DNA from: Chitinophagaceae bacterium
Lineage (GTDB): Bacteria; Bacteroidota; Bacteroidia; Chitinophagales; Chitinophagaceae
Direction: 5' to 3'
Assembly (NCBI GenBank): GCA_008080615.1
Contig: VIKJ01000027.1
Coordinates: forward strand, 1 to 21,836
Length of the DNA stretch: 21,836 bases
The position numbers and the translations under genes are program-made. The notes under the pieces were generated by a model. It saw only the letters and a program-made list of their open reading frames with translations. It was not told where the DNA came from and searched no databases. This document shows positions 7,634 through 15,914 of the stretch, piece after piece. Position 1 is the stretch's first letter; every line of letters starts with the position of its first letter.

Positions 7634-8634
7634 TGGCGCACCGATGCGTTGAGTAATTGATTTTTTGTTCCTTCGAACAAAGCAATTTTTTCGGATGGCA
7701 AACGCAATGAATATTTTTTTCCTTCTGCCAATATTTTATCAAAGCCCGGATTCCATTTATTAAACTGGGTAATATTGATCATTAATCCGTTGGATACAAT
7801 TACCGAATTATACCTTCCACTAATTTCTACAATACTAGTACTAGCAAGATCTTCGGCACTTAAATGACTAGTACCTGTGGCTAGGGTATTGGCTTTTTGA
7901 ATCTTTGTTTCAGATGCGGTCATAGTGGTCCATCCGCCACCGCCTTCCAATACATAATGGGTGCCAATGAATTTTTTTACATGATTACGGGTTTCTTCGG
8001 GTAAAAAATATTGCAGATCCCAAAAATCCCTGCTGTTGGCTTTTCTAATACATTGTCTTACTCTTCCTGCACCACCATTATACGCTGCAACAACCAATAG
8101 CCAATCATTAAATTCGGCATACAATTCTTTCATTATTTTGGCAGCAGCTACCGTGCTTTTATAATAGTCGGTTCGTTCATCGCGGGGTTGCAAGCTTAGT
8201 CCCAATCTGGTTGCTTCATAAGGCATGATTTGCCAAGGACCTACGGCCCCTGCCCATGAAATAAGCCCCGATTTTAAATGACTTTCTATCACACTTAAAT
8301 ATTTCATTTCTTTTGGAATGCCATACTGTGTAAGGATTGCATCATACAAATCAAAATAGGGCTTGCCCCATCCTTTCATTTTTTCTAATTCTTTTCCTTG
8401 TTTGCGCATGTACTCTTGTACAAAAGAAACAGCCCTTGGATTTAATTGTGTTGCGTATGGTTTGGATGCATCAAACTTATTTTTGAACAAGGTTTTAAAA
8501 CCATATTTATCTGAAGTGCTATCCTTAGAAGTTTGAGCAAATATGTTAGTAGTGTTTACAAAAATGAAGTGTGTAAGGCAAGTGATTACTACTAGTAAAT
8601 GCACAAATCTTTTATGAATAAATAACCCATGCAT
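7603..8634 (-). CDS. Secreted lytic transglycosylase (SLT/MltD-like)
   Basis: A 343-residue enzyme expected to cleave peptidoglycan glycan strands in the periplasm, forming 1,6-anhydro ends. An N-terminal signal peptide with core LLVVITCLTHFIFV ends in IFA before Gln34. The SLT catalytic domain spans about 95-230, with the catalytic Glu117 (SVIESHL), GAVGPWQIMP (129-138), and AAYNGGAGRV (183-192), as in family 1D transglycosylases such as MltD. The C-terminal ~90 residues (YNSVIVSNGLMINITQFNKW, then RLPSEK) look like a divergent LysM-type wall-binding region. The start lies 6 bases after the gatA stop, so it is the last gene of the tatA-gatA transcript. Its last codons (LLVGDQQWK) are encoded by one of the palindromes of the repeat cluster. 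Confidence 0.9.
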   Translation of the reverse strand: MHGLFIHKRFVHLLVVITCLTHFIFVNTTNIFAQTSKDSTSDKYGFKTLFKNKFDASKPYATQLNPRAVSFVQEYMRKQGKELEKMKGWGKPYFDLYDAILTQYGIPKEMKYLSVIESHLKSGLISWAGAVGPWQIMPYEATRLGLSLQPRDERTDYYKSTVAAAKIMKELYAEFNDWLLVVAAYNGGAGRVRQCIRKANSRDFWDLQYFLPEETRNHVKKFIGTHYVLEGGGGWTTMTASETKIQKANTLATGTSHLSAEDLASTSIVEISGRYNSVIVSNGLMINITQFNKWNPGFDKILAEGKKYSLRLPSEKIALFEGTKNQLLNASVRQLLVGDQQWK

Positions 8635-8640
8635 AGCAAT

Positions 8641-10036
8641 TTAATTTAGGGTCATCAATTGCTGCGATAATTGTAGCAGGTTTTCTTCATCAAAATGTTT
8701 GGTCATTATTTGTAACCCAAATGGCATTCCATTTTCGTGAGTAAACAATGGGATAGAAATGGCTGGAATACCTACTAGGTTTGGATATACGGTGTATATA
8801 TCGGCCAAAAACATTTCAATAGGATCCGCCGATTTTTCTCCTATTTTAAATGCAGTAGATGGAACAGTAGGAGAGATGATGGCATCGTATTGTGCAAACA
8901 ATTCATCGGTTCTTTTTTTCAATAACTGACGTACTTGTTGTGCCTTGGTAAAATATGCATCAAAATAACCTTCACTTAATACGAATGTTCCTAAGAGAAT
9001 TCTTCTTTTTACTTCTTCGCCAAAACCTTCACTTCTAGAGGCCTTGTATAATGTAGTTAAATCTATATTTTCTTTAGCAGTTCTGTGCCCAAATCGAACT
9101 CCATCAAAACGAGAAAGATTACTGGATGCTTCCGCTGTTGTTAAAACATAATAAGTTGGTACTACATAGTCTAACAAATCAAATTCAACAGCCTCAACAG
9201 TATAACCTGCTGCTTTCATTTGCCCTATACGTGCAAGTGTTTGTTCCTTTATATCTGCATCTAAAGCAGGATGCTCAATAGATTCTTTAAAATAAGCAAT
9301 GCGGTATTTTTTTTCAGGAAGCTGAACGGCTTCAGAATATGCACCTACGGGCTTTGCTGATACGGTACTATCAAATTCATCCTGGCCCGCAATGGTTGCT
9401 AAAACAAGGGCTGCATCTGCAACTGTGCTAGAAAAAATACCTATTTGATCAAAAGAGGATGCGTAAGCAATTAAGCCATAACGCGAAATGCGACCATATG
9501 AAGGCTTCAGCCCAATGATGCCACAGAAATCTGCTGGCTGGCGTACAGATCCTCCTGTATCGCTTCCCAGGCTAACCAGACGAACCTCCCGAAACGCGTT
9601 CATGATCCCTCGCATTTTTTACTGGTCCGTAGCTAGAGTTTTCATTGCTACTGCCCATGGCAAATTCATCACAGTTTTGGCGGCCAATAATAATGGCCCC
9701 CGCATTGATTAATCGCTGCGTAGCAGTGGCATTGTAAACCGAAGTGAAATTGGATAAAATTTTAGAAGCTGCGCTTACCTGGTGATCCTTATAACAAATC
9801 ACATCTTTTAATCCTACCACTACTCCGTGTAAAGGGCCGATAGGCGCTCCGTTCTTTCTTTGAAGATCTAATGCTGCTGCTTTTTCTAAAGCTTCAGCTT
9901 CAAATACTTCTACAAAAGCATTCAGCTGTTGGTGTTGCTGTATGGCTGTAATATAAAAATGAACGGCCTCCACACAGGTGGTTTGGCCGTTCTGTAATGA
10001 TGTATGATAGTCTTTGATTGAAGTAAACCGAAACAA
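8641..10036 (-). pseudogene. gatA: Amidotransferase subunit A, internal deletion with frameshift
   Basis: GatA is the amidase subunit of GatCAB, which converts Glu-tRNA(Gln) and/or Asp-tRNA(Asn) to the amide forms. The first part starts at 10036 and contains the catalytic Lys77 (VVVGLKD) and the cis-Ser loop (SGGSSG, residues 149-154), then meets a TAG at 9572-9574. The rest of the protein continues in another frame from LVSLGSDTGGSVRQP (the catalytic Ser region) to the stop at 8641. Compared with the family, about 11 residues between GGSSG and the VSLGSDTGG strand are absent. The sequence CTGGT at the junction (plus strand 9575-9579) fits loss of one repeat copy plus 33 bases, 38 in all; adding 38 to 1396 gives a whole 478 codons, a normal GatA length. 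As written it cannot make an active enzyme. Artefact or real inactivation are both possible. Confidence 0.85.
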
Positions 10037-10057
10037 AGGCTGAGATCTTTTAAATAA

Positions 10058-10246
10058 TTATGCAGGCGTATTGTCCTTTTCTTTCATGCCTTCTTCTAAT
10101 TCTTTCTTCACGTTGTTCTTAGCATCGTTGAACTCACGAATACCTTTACCCAAACCCTTCATGAATTCAGGGATTTTTCTACCACCAAATAATACCAGCA
10201 CTACAATACCAATGATTAATAATTCTTGAAAGCCTAGATTACCCAT
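10058..10246 (-). CDS. tatA: Sec-independent translocase subunit TatA/E
   Basis: A 62-residue TatA/E-type subunit, which forms the pore-like oligomer of the twin-arginine system that exports folded proteins across the inner membrane. It shows the family plan: short periplasmic N-terminus, one transmembrane helix (about 7-20, ELLIIGIVVLVLF), the hinge FGGRKIPEF (20-28), an amphipathic helix (MKGLGKGIREFN) and a charged tail (KKELEEGMKEKDN). The length is normal for Bacteroidota. It is the first gene of a minus-strand unit, 21 bases before gatA, with a good promoter just upstream. TatC is not in the window. Confidence 0.93.
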   Translation of the reverse strand: MGNLGFQELLIIGIVVLVLFGGRKIPEFMKGLGKGIREFNDAKNNVKKELEEGMKEKDNTPA

Positions 10247-10265
10247 GTTGATTGTTTTAGGATTG

Positions 10266-10295
10266 TAAAGTTAATATAAAACCGAAGCTACCCAA
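10266..10295 (-). promoter_or_regulatory. Promoter of tatA (Bacteroidota type)
   Basis: On the minus strand TTG (10293-10295) is followed after 19 bases by TAACTTTA (10266-10273), one mismatch from TAnnTTTG. The spacing matches the Bacteroidota sigma factor consensus, and the start codon lies about 20 bases downstream. Confidence 0.6.
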
Positions 10296-10330
10296 CTAAA
10301 TAATGTTAATATACCAAAATAGGCCAATAA

Positions 10331-10363
10331 AAAAGCGTCCCTACCATCGGAGGGGACGCTTTT
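10331..10363 (-). terminator. Intrinsic terminator of rplS
   Basis: AAAAGCGTCCC (10331-10341) and GGGACGCTTTT (10353-10363) form a perfect 11-bp stem with an 11-base loop. On the minus strand the stem is followed by further T residues, giving a classical hairpin plus T-run 17 bases after the rplS stop. The A/T flanks on both sides would let it work in either direction. It separates rplS from the tatA promoter. Confidence 0.88.
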
Positions 10364-10379
10364 ACAATAAGCTTGGATC

Positions 10380-10730
10380 TTAGAAACGTTTTTCTTTAAT
10401 ACGGGCACTCTTACCACTGCGCTCACGTAAGTAGAACAATTTAGCACGGCGAACCTTACCAACTTTGTTCAATACGATAGAATCGATATTTGGAGAAAGG
10501 ATCGGGAACAAACGCTCCACACCAATTCCATCAGATATTTTACGTACTGTAAAAGACGATGTAGCACCATTTCCTTGTAATTTAATTACATCTCCACGGA
10601 AGCTCTGGATACGCTCTTTACCACCCTCTACGATCTTATAGTTAACAGTGATATTGTCACCTGCTTTAAACTTAGGATGCTCTCTGCCAGTAGTTAACTG
10701 GTCGTGTACAAATTGAACTGCTGCGTTCAT
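10380..10730 (-). CDS. rplS: 50S ribosomal protein L19
   Basis: L19 sits at the interface of the large and small ribosomal subunits. The 116-residue protein from ATG 10730 (MNAAVQFVHDQL) shows the L19 features: FKAGDNITVNYKIVEGGKERI, SFRGDVIKLQG, FTVRKISDGIGVERLFPILSP and the basic tail VRRAKLFYLRERSGKSARIK. The frame is open upstream to an ATG at 10787, but the promoter -7 box (10753-10760) lies inside that extension, so the shorter start is right. It is transcribed alone, with its own promoter and a strong terminator. Confidence 0.96.
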   Translation of the reverse strand: MNAAVQFVHDQLTTGREHPKFKAGDNITVNYKIVEGGKERIQSFRGDVIKLQGNGATSSFTVRKISDGIGVERLFPILSPNIDSIVLNKVGKVRRAKLFYLRERSGKSARIKEKRF

Positions 10731-10752
10731 AACTTTTAATTTTTGCGGACGG

Positions 10753-10782
10753 CAAAGGTAGTGAAAAAATCTACATTCTGAA
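10753..10782 (-). promoter_or_regulatory. Promoter of rplS (Bacteroidota type)
   Basis: The minus strand carries TACCTTTG (10753-10760), an exact match to the -7 element TAnnTTTG. The -33 position 19 bases upstream reads TTC (10780-10782), a partial match to TTG. The ATG at 10730 lies 22 bases downstream of the box, which decides the L19 start. Confidence 0.6.
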
Positions 10783-10799
10783 ACCAAATATGGATTTTT

Positions 10800-12365
10800 T
10801 TACCTAGCAACGTTTACAGCCCTCTTTTCTCTAATAACGGTTACTTTAATTTGACCCGGATAGGTCATTTCTGTTTGAATCTTTTGAGCTATTTCAAAAC
10901 TGAGCTTATCACTGTCGATATCGGTTACTTTATCGGCCTCAACAATCACCCGTAACTCACGCCCTGCTTGAATTGCGTAGGCTTTTTCTACCCCTGTATA
11001 GGCCAGTGCCATGTTCTCCAAATCCTTAATTCGCTGCAGGTATTGCTGCATAATTTCCCTTCTGGCTCCAGGTCTTGCACCACTAATGGCGTCGCAGGCC
11101 TGAATAATAGGAGAAATTACATAAAGCATCTCCATTTCGTCGTGGTGGGCGCCAATGGCGTTTACCACGGCTGGGTTTTCCCCGTATTTTTCAGCCAATT
11201 TAGCCCCTAATAAGGCGTGGCTTAATTCTGTTTCTTCATCTGGGACTTTACCAATATCGTGTAAAAGACCTGCTCTTTTAGCCAATTTAGGGTTCATGCC
11301 CAGCTCTGCTGCCATGATTCCGCATAAATTAGCTGTTTCGCGGCTATGCATCAATAGGTTTTGGCCATAAGAACTTCTGAATCGCATTTTACCTACAATT
11401 CTGATTAATTCTTTGTGTAAACCATGAATACCCATTTCAATTACGGTACGTTCTCCAATTTCCATTACCTGCTCTTCTAATTGACGACGGGTTTTTTCTA
11501 CCACTTCTTCAATACGGGCTGGGTGAATACGACCATCGGATACCAATCTTTGTAAGCTTAATCGGGCTATTTCTCTTCTCAATGGATCAAAACTGCTGAG
11601 GATAATGGCTTCTGGCGTATCATCCACAATTAAATCAACCCCTGTGGCTGCCTCAATAGCACGGATATTCCTACCCTCTCTTCCAATGATTTGACCTTTA
11701 ATTTCGTCACTTTCTAAATTGAATACCGTAACCGTGTTTTCAATAGTAATTTCTGCTGCAGTTCGCTGAATAGACTGAATTACAATCTTACGAGCTTCCT
11801 TATTGGCTTTTAACTTAGCTTCTTCAATAATATCTTGTTGCAAAGAAAGCGCCTGTGTATGGGCTTCCTGCTTAAGGCTTTCAATCAATTGAGCCTTGGC
11901 ATCTTCCGCACTTAAATTGGCAATTTTTTCCAATCTGCGAATATGCTCTTCCTGGTGTTTCTCTAGTTCGGTACGTTTGTTATTGACTACCTCAATCTGG
12001 CGATTCAGGTTTTCTTTGATTACTTCATTTTCCTTCACCTGCTTGTCTATAGCAGCTTCCTTTTGGTTGATGGTAATCTCTTTCTGCTTTATGCGGTTTT
12101 CTGTTTCGCCGATCTTGCGGTTTTTTTCTAGTAATTCTTTGTCGTGATCGGCTTTTAACTGTACAAAACGCTCTTTAGCCTCTAACTGTTTTTCTTTTTT
12201 TACAGTTTCGGCCCTTAATTCTGCTTCTTTTAAAATGGTTTGCGCTTGATTTTCAGCGTCTTCTAGTTGTTTCTTCGTGTTTTTTGCAAAAATAAATCTA
12301 CCCGCTACAACACCTATAACTAGTGAAACAGCGCCGATTATAATTGATAATATTGCTTGATCCAT
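10800..12365 (-). CDS. rny: Ribonuclease Y
   Basis: A 521-residue membrane-anchored endoribonuclease that starts bulk mRNA decay. Order of parts: N-terminal transmembrane helix (about 4-26), long charged coiled coil (30-190), KH RNA-binding domain with GREGRNIRA (228-236), and HD metal-dependent nuclease domain with the motif LLHDIGK (His369, Asp370) and a further GAHHDE (405-410). The ending PGQIKVTVIREKRAVNVAR is typical of the family and the length is normal. It is the last gene of the pheT-zapB-like-zapA-rny run, 135 bases after zapA, a gap in which I see no terminator or convincing promoter. Confidence 0.96.
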   Translation of the reverse strand: MDQAILSIIIGAVSLVIGVVAGRFIFAKNTKKQLEDAENQAQTILKEAELRAETVKKEKQLEAKERFVQLKADHDKELLEKNRKIGETENRIKQKEITINQKEAAIDKQVKENEVIKENLNRQIEVVNNKRTELEKHQEEHIRRLEKIANLSAEDAKAQLIESLKQEAHTQALSLQQDIIEEAKLKANKEARKIVIQSIQRTAAEITIENTVTVFNLESDEIKGQIIGREGRNIRAIEAATGVDLIVDDTPEAIILSSFDPLRREIARLSLQRLVSDGRIHPARIEEVVEKTRRQLEEQVMEIGERTVIEMGIHGLHKELIRIVGKMRFRSSYGQNLLMHSRETANLCGIMAAELGMNPKLAKRAGLLHDIGKVPDEETELSHALLGAKLAEKYGENPAVVNAIGAHHDEMEMLYVISPIIQACDAISGARPGARREIMQQYLQRIKDLENMALAYTGVEKAYAIQAGRELRVIVEADKVTDIDSDKLSFEIAQKIQTEMTYPGQIKVTVIREKRAVNVAR

Positions 12366-12500
12366 GATTTTGGCAAGGGTTTAAAAAGTTCACAATCCTA
12401 TTTTTTAGATCACATCTCATTTTTACATAATAAGTAATGATATCTACGAAGATAACAAGAAGATGGCAGAAAGCAGAATAGAGTGTGCAGATTTTATGGG

Positions 12501-12803
12501 CTAAGCACCTTTATCTTCTTCTAGGGCTTTGTCGATGAGTTTTCCCAATTCACTTAGTTTTTGGGCAGTATCATTCCATTGAACAGGTTGGGCACCTGCT
12601 TCTTTTTGTTCTGTGGCAAACCAAAGCAGCACCATGGCAATATAATCTTGCATGTCTTTGCCGGCAAATTCCGTTTTAAAGGAACTGATTTTTTCATTGA
12701 TTAGGGAAGCGGTTTTGCGTACCATTTCCTCATCGGCTGGCTCTATTTTTAAGCGGTAGCTTCTGTCGGCAATTACAATATTTACGGGGATCAGGTTTTC
12801 CAT
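12501..12803 (-). CDS. zapA: Cell division protein ZapA
   Basis: ZapA binds FtsZ and bundles its filaments at the division site. From ATG 12803 the 100-residue product starts MENLIPVNIVIADRSYRLKI, followed by EPADEEMVRKTASLINEKI and the helical tail, which match the small ZapA family (N-terminal beta hairpin head and C-terminal coiled coil). An in-frame ATG at 12815 would add four residues and overlap the upstream gene by 8 bases (ATGCTTAATG); either start implies translational coupling. The gene lies in the pheT-rny operon, a common placement in Bacteroidota as far as I recall. Confidence 0.88.
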   Translation of the reverse strand: MENLIPVNIVIADRSYRLKIEPADEEMVRKTASLINEKISSFKTEFAGKDMQDYIAMVLLWFATEQKEAGAQPVQWNDTAQKLSELGKLIDKALEEDKGA

Positions 12804-12807
12804 ATCA

Positions 12808-13092
12808 TTAAGCATGTAACAATGCCAGGCATTTATCTATTTCTTTAAGATAGGCGTCAATTTTTTTCTGCAGTGCTGCTTTTTCCTGGTCGTTCCAATT
12901 GGCGCCAGTTAGTTGCACTGCTGCAATTCTTTGTTCCATCAAGGCCAATTGCTGTTGACGGCCTTGTTGCTCGGAATGCAATACAGCAATGTCTTTCTGC
13001 AGTTTACTATTGTCTTTTTGCAACTGCTTATATTCCTTAATAAGTAGTTGCAATTTTTCTTGCAGTTGAACAATATGGGTATTGATATCCAT
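12808..13092 (-). CDS. Coiled-coil protein, ZapB-like
   Basis: A 94-residue protein that is almost entirely coiled coil: heptad-like Leu/Ile spacing runs from HIVQLQEKLQLLIKEYKQLQ through KLQKDIAVLHSEQQGRQQQL, with a short break at TGANWND before a final helix. There is no signal peptide or membrane segment. It starts 2 bases after the pheT stop and overlaps or abuts zapA, so the two are probably translated together. Size, coiled-coil nature and pairing with zapA suggest a ZapB-like partner in Z-ring organisation. This is inference: coiled coils look alike, and no specific ZapB motif can be claimed. Confidence 0.7.
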   Translation of the reverse strand: MDINTHIVQLQEKLQLLIKEYKQLQKDNSKLQKDIAVLHSEQQGRQQQLALMEQRIAAVQLTGANWNDQEKAALQKKIDAYLKEIDKCLALLHA

Positions 13093-13094
13093 GC

Positions 13095-15509
13095 TTATTT
13101 TCTTATTTCGGCTTGTATTTCTTTTTCAAAACCAGCAATCAGCTTATTCATCATTCCATCTATTTCTGCATCAGTTAGCGTTTTGCTATCATCAGAAAAA
13201 GTAAAGCTAACGGCCATTGATTTTTTATCCTTACCTAATTTCTCACTTTCAAACACATCAAACAAATTTACCTGCAAGAGCTTAGGCAATTTAATGGATT
13301 GAACGCAGTTTTCAATAGCCGAATAGGTAATGGCTTTATTTACTACCAATGCAAGGTCTCTTTGCATAGTAGGAAACTTGTTTACTTCTTTATAAACAAT
13401 CTTCTTTTTTTGTACTGCGGCAATGAGTTTACTAAACAGCAGGTCTAACATATATACTGGCTGTTTCAAATCGAATGCAGCTAGTTTTTCGTTGCTTACA
13501 GTAACAATTTTTCCAATCAATAATTTCTCCGCAGATACCAAAACCTCATTGGTGTTTTCGGTAGAAACTTCCAATTTGATATTGCCCAATCCGCACCATT
13601 GCAATAGCGCTGAAGCAAGGCCCTTCATAGCAAAAAAATCTAACTCATTGGGCTGATGCTTCCATCCCTGTTCATGAGCATTTCCTGTAGTAAATAAACA
13701 AAAATGTTCTTCTTCTTTATAAGCATCTTCTTTGGTAACATAGGTTTTACCAAATTCAAATAATTGCAGGTTATTGTTTTTTCTGTTGAGGTTATAGGCA
13801 ATGGTTTCTAATCCACTTTCTAGCATCGAAGGCCTCATCACATCTAAGTCGGCACTCAAATTATTCATCATTTTAACGGTATGCGCACTAGTGGCTTCGT
13901 CAAAATATTTACTATTGGTAATTGAGTTGGTAATGATCTCCGTAAAGCCTTTGCCAACAAGGAATCCAGCAACTTTTTCCCTTAGGTTTTCTTTAATTCC
14001 AAATTGTTCTACTGCGGGGCTAATGCTGATCATCGAAGGAATTTCAACATTATCTAAACCGTCTATTCTTAAAATTTCTTCAACAAGATCTGCTGGTATA
14101 CTAATGTCTGGTTTGCTATACGGAACTTCAACCATCAATTCGTCCATACCTTCTTTTGCAATAGTAAAACCGAGTGCAGTTAAAATACGTTTTACCTTAT
14201 CGGCATGGTAGTTTTTACCACTTAATTTTTTAAGATAATGGTTCTTAATAGAAACAGTAACTTTTGGTTTTGGGTTGGGGTATAGATCAATAATTTCACT
14301 AGAAATTTCTCCGCCTGCTACTTCCTTAATCAATAGGGCAGCACGTTTCAGCACATTCACCGTATTAGAAATATCAATCCCTTTTTCAAATCTGGTTGCT
14401 GCATCGGTTCTTAATCCATGACGGATAGAAGATTTACGAATGCTAATAGAATTAAAACAAGCACTCTCTAAAAATAAAGCAGTTGTATTTGCAGTAACGC
14501 CACTTTTTGCACCTCCAAAAACACCTGCAATACACATGCTTTCTTTGGCATTGCAAATCATCAAGTCTTCTGCGTGTAATTTTCTTTCCTTATCATCTAA
14601 TGTAATAAAGGAAGTTCCTGATGCTACATTTTTTACGATGATTTCATTTCCTTCAATGGCAGCTAAATCAAATGCATGAAGGGGTTGGCCTGTTTCGTGC
14701 AAAATGAAATTGGTTACATCTACAACATTGTTGATAGATCTTAAACCAATGGCAGTAAGCTTATTTACCAACCACTCAGGAGATGGTTGAATTTGAACAC
14801 CTGTTATAGTAAGCCCTGCATATCTAGGACAATCTTGTTCATTCTCTACAGATACTTTAATAGTTGTATTGGTATTATCTGCTTTAAACCCATTGGCATA
14901 AGGCGTTTTAACCCTTGTTTCTTTTTGGTGATGGGTTAAATAAGCTGCTACATCTCGGGCTACACCCAAATGACTCATCGCGTCCATTCTATTAGGTGTT
15001 AATCCTATTTCATAAATCCAATCGGAATATGGATTAAAATGGGTAGCTGCAGCAGTGCCGGCAATGGCAGAATTGGGTAGGATAATGATTCCATCATGGC
15101 TGTTGCCAATGCCTATTTCATCTTCGGCACAAATCATCCCCATGCTCTCTTCACCCCTTATTTTAGCCAATTTCATGGTGATAGGATCAGATCCTAAAGG
15201 ATAAATAGTAGTGCCAATAGGCGCAACTACTACTTTTTGCCCTGCCGCCACATTGGGTGCACCGCAAACAATCGATAATAGGCTCTCTCCACCAATATCT
15301 ACCTTGGTTAATTTTAGTTTATCTGCATTGGGGTGCTGAACACATTCTTTCACTTCCCCAATCACTAGCCCTGCTAACCCACCTTTGATTTTCTCGTATT
15401 TTTCTAGGCTTTCTACTTCTAACCCTATAGAAGTGAGTATCTTAGATAATTGAGCTGGTTCTATAGCTTCGGGTAAATATTCACATAACCAATTGTAACT
15501 AATTGTCAT
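13095..15509 (-). CDS. pheT: Phenylalanine-tRNA ligase beta subunit
   Basis: The beta subunit pairs with PheS (not in the window) in the (alpha-beta)2 enzyme that charges tRNA-Phe, and carries tRNA binding and editing. The 804 residues show the full bacterial plan: N-terminal tRNA-binding OB domain (about 40-150, HPNADKLKLTKVDIGG, VCGAPNV), B3/B4 editing domain (about 210-375, with LRSINNVVDVTNFILHETG and QPLHAFDL), B5 domain (about 400-470), catalytic-like core with TNSITNSKYF and MRPSMLESGL, and C-terminal FDX-ACB anticodon-binding domain (NKFPTMQRDLALVV onwards). The length is normal. A strong promoter lies just upstream, and it heads the run pheT-zapB-like-zapA-rny. Confidence 0.97.
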   Translation of the reverse strand: MTISYNWLCEYLPEAIEPAQLSKILTSIGLEVESLEKYEKIKGGLAGLVIGEVKECVQHPNADKLKLTKVDIGGESLLSIVCGAPNVAAGQKVVVAPIGTTIYPLGSDPITMKLAKIRGEESMGMICAEDEIGIGNSHDGIIILPNSAIAGTAAATHFNPYSDWIYEIGLTPNRMDAMSHLGVARDVAAYLTHHQKETRVKTPYANGFKADNTNTTIKVSVENEQDCPRYAGLTITGVQIQPSPEWLVNKLTAIGLRSINNVVDVTNFILHETGQPLHAFDLAAIEGNEIIVKNVASGTSFITLDDKERKLHAEDLMICNAKESMCIAGVFGGAKSGVTANTTALFLESACFNSISIRKSSIRHGLRTDAATRFEKGIDISNTVNVLKRAALLIKEVAGGEISSEIIDLYPNPKPKVTVSIKNHYLKKLSGKNYHADKVKRILTALGFTIAKEGMDELMVEVPYSKPDISIPADLVEEILRIDGLDNVEIPSMISISPAVEQFGIKENLREKVAGFLVGKGFTEIITNSITNSKYFDEATSAHTVKMMNNLSADLDVMRPSMLESGLETIAYNLNRKNNNLQLFEFGKTYVTKEDAYKEEEHFCLFTTGNAHEQGWKHQPNELDFFAMKGLASALLQWCGLGNIKLEVSTENTNEVLVSAEKLLIGKIVTVSNEKLAAFDLKQPVYMLDLLFSKLIAAVQKKKIVYKEVNKFPTMQRDLALVVNKAITYSAIENCVQSIKLPKLLQVNLFDVFESEKLGKDKKSMAVSFTFSDDSKTLTDAEIDGMMNKLIAGFEKEIQAEIRK

Positions 15510-15531
15510 ACTTGCTGCACTTTGAAGTTGG

Positions 15532-15562
15532 CAAATTTACGGTATCTGCTCCATCACCCCAA
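15532..15562 (-). promoter_or_regulatory. Promoter of pheT (Bacteroidota type)
   Basis: On the minus strand TTG (15560-15562) is followed after exactly 20 bases by TAAATTTG (15532-15539), a full match to the consensus TTG-N19/20-TAnnTTTG. The ATG at 15509 is 22 bases downstream, leaving a very short leader. It is the best promoter match in the window. Confidence 0.75.
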
Positions 15563-15633
15563 TACCGTGTTTTAACCCATCCCTAGTTACGTAAATTCCG
15601 TTGAAGGGTGCCCGATTTTTTTAAATTTCTTTC

Positions 15634-15651
15634 TTAACAACAGTTTGTTAA
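15634..15651. repeat. Short inverted repeat, possible operator
   Basis: TTAACAA and TTGTTAA form a perfect 7-bp inverted repeat around CAGT. It is AT-rich with no T-run, so not a terminator. Its place between divergent genes would suit a regulator binding site, but it could be chance. Confidence 0.3.
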
Positions 15652-15778
15652 TTACGCAAAATAAAAGGGCAAAACTTTTGAAATTGGGGGATAAGCTTAG
15701 TAAATTGTGTGAATAGGCGCTTATTTGCTGTTAATAACCAGTAAATAGCCTGTGGAATAATATAGGTTAGGAAAAAAT

Positions 15779-15809
15779 TTCAGGTACCAGATACTTCCAT
15801 TTATATTCG
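15779..15809 (+). promoter_or_regulatory. Candidate promoter of dnaB
   Basis: TATATTCG (15802-15809) differs by one base from TAnnTTTG, and TTC (not TTG) stands 20 bases upstream. This is the best plus-strand candidate seen before dnaB; it would leave about a 100-base leader. Confidence 0.3.
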
Positions 15810-15914
15810 CTCCCCTTTATTGATGAGGAAACAATTTCTTAACATGGCGCTCATAGAAATATTTCTAATCAATGAATGGCAAACCTTTTCTAACTACTAA
15901 GCATTAAAGACTCA

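Larger units (their letters stand above)
15510..15914. other. Divergent spacer between pheT and dnaB
   Basis: A 405-base non-coding stretch. It holds the pheT promoter near its left edge, a short inverted repeat at 15634-15651, a G-run context (AAATTGGGGG near 15681) and a weak candidate dnaB promoter near 15802. No tRNA, conserved RNA fold or small ORF was recognised. The leader before dnaB would be about 100 bases if that promoter is right. Confidence 0.6.

Noticed and set aside
8641..9615. Separate amidase gene starting at ATG 9615
   Set aside because: Its first residues come from out-of-frame reading of gatA codons, and the true family sequence begins only at VSLGSDTGG.
10271..10462. Minus-strand ORF over the rplS end and terminator
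   Set aside because: It overlaps rplS in another frame, spans the terminator stem, and has no protein-like features.
12366..12500. 6S RNA gene between zapA and rny
   Set aside because: 6S RNA lies next to zapA in some other bacteria, but this gap is only 135 bases and shows no long hairpin with a central bubble.
15700..15770. DnaA boxes near dnaB (TGTGAATAG, TGTGGAATAA)
   Set aside because: The first is 8 of 9 to TGTGNATAA and the second has an extra base; with no cluster of boxes or AT-rich unwinding element an origin cannot be claimed.
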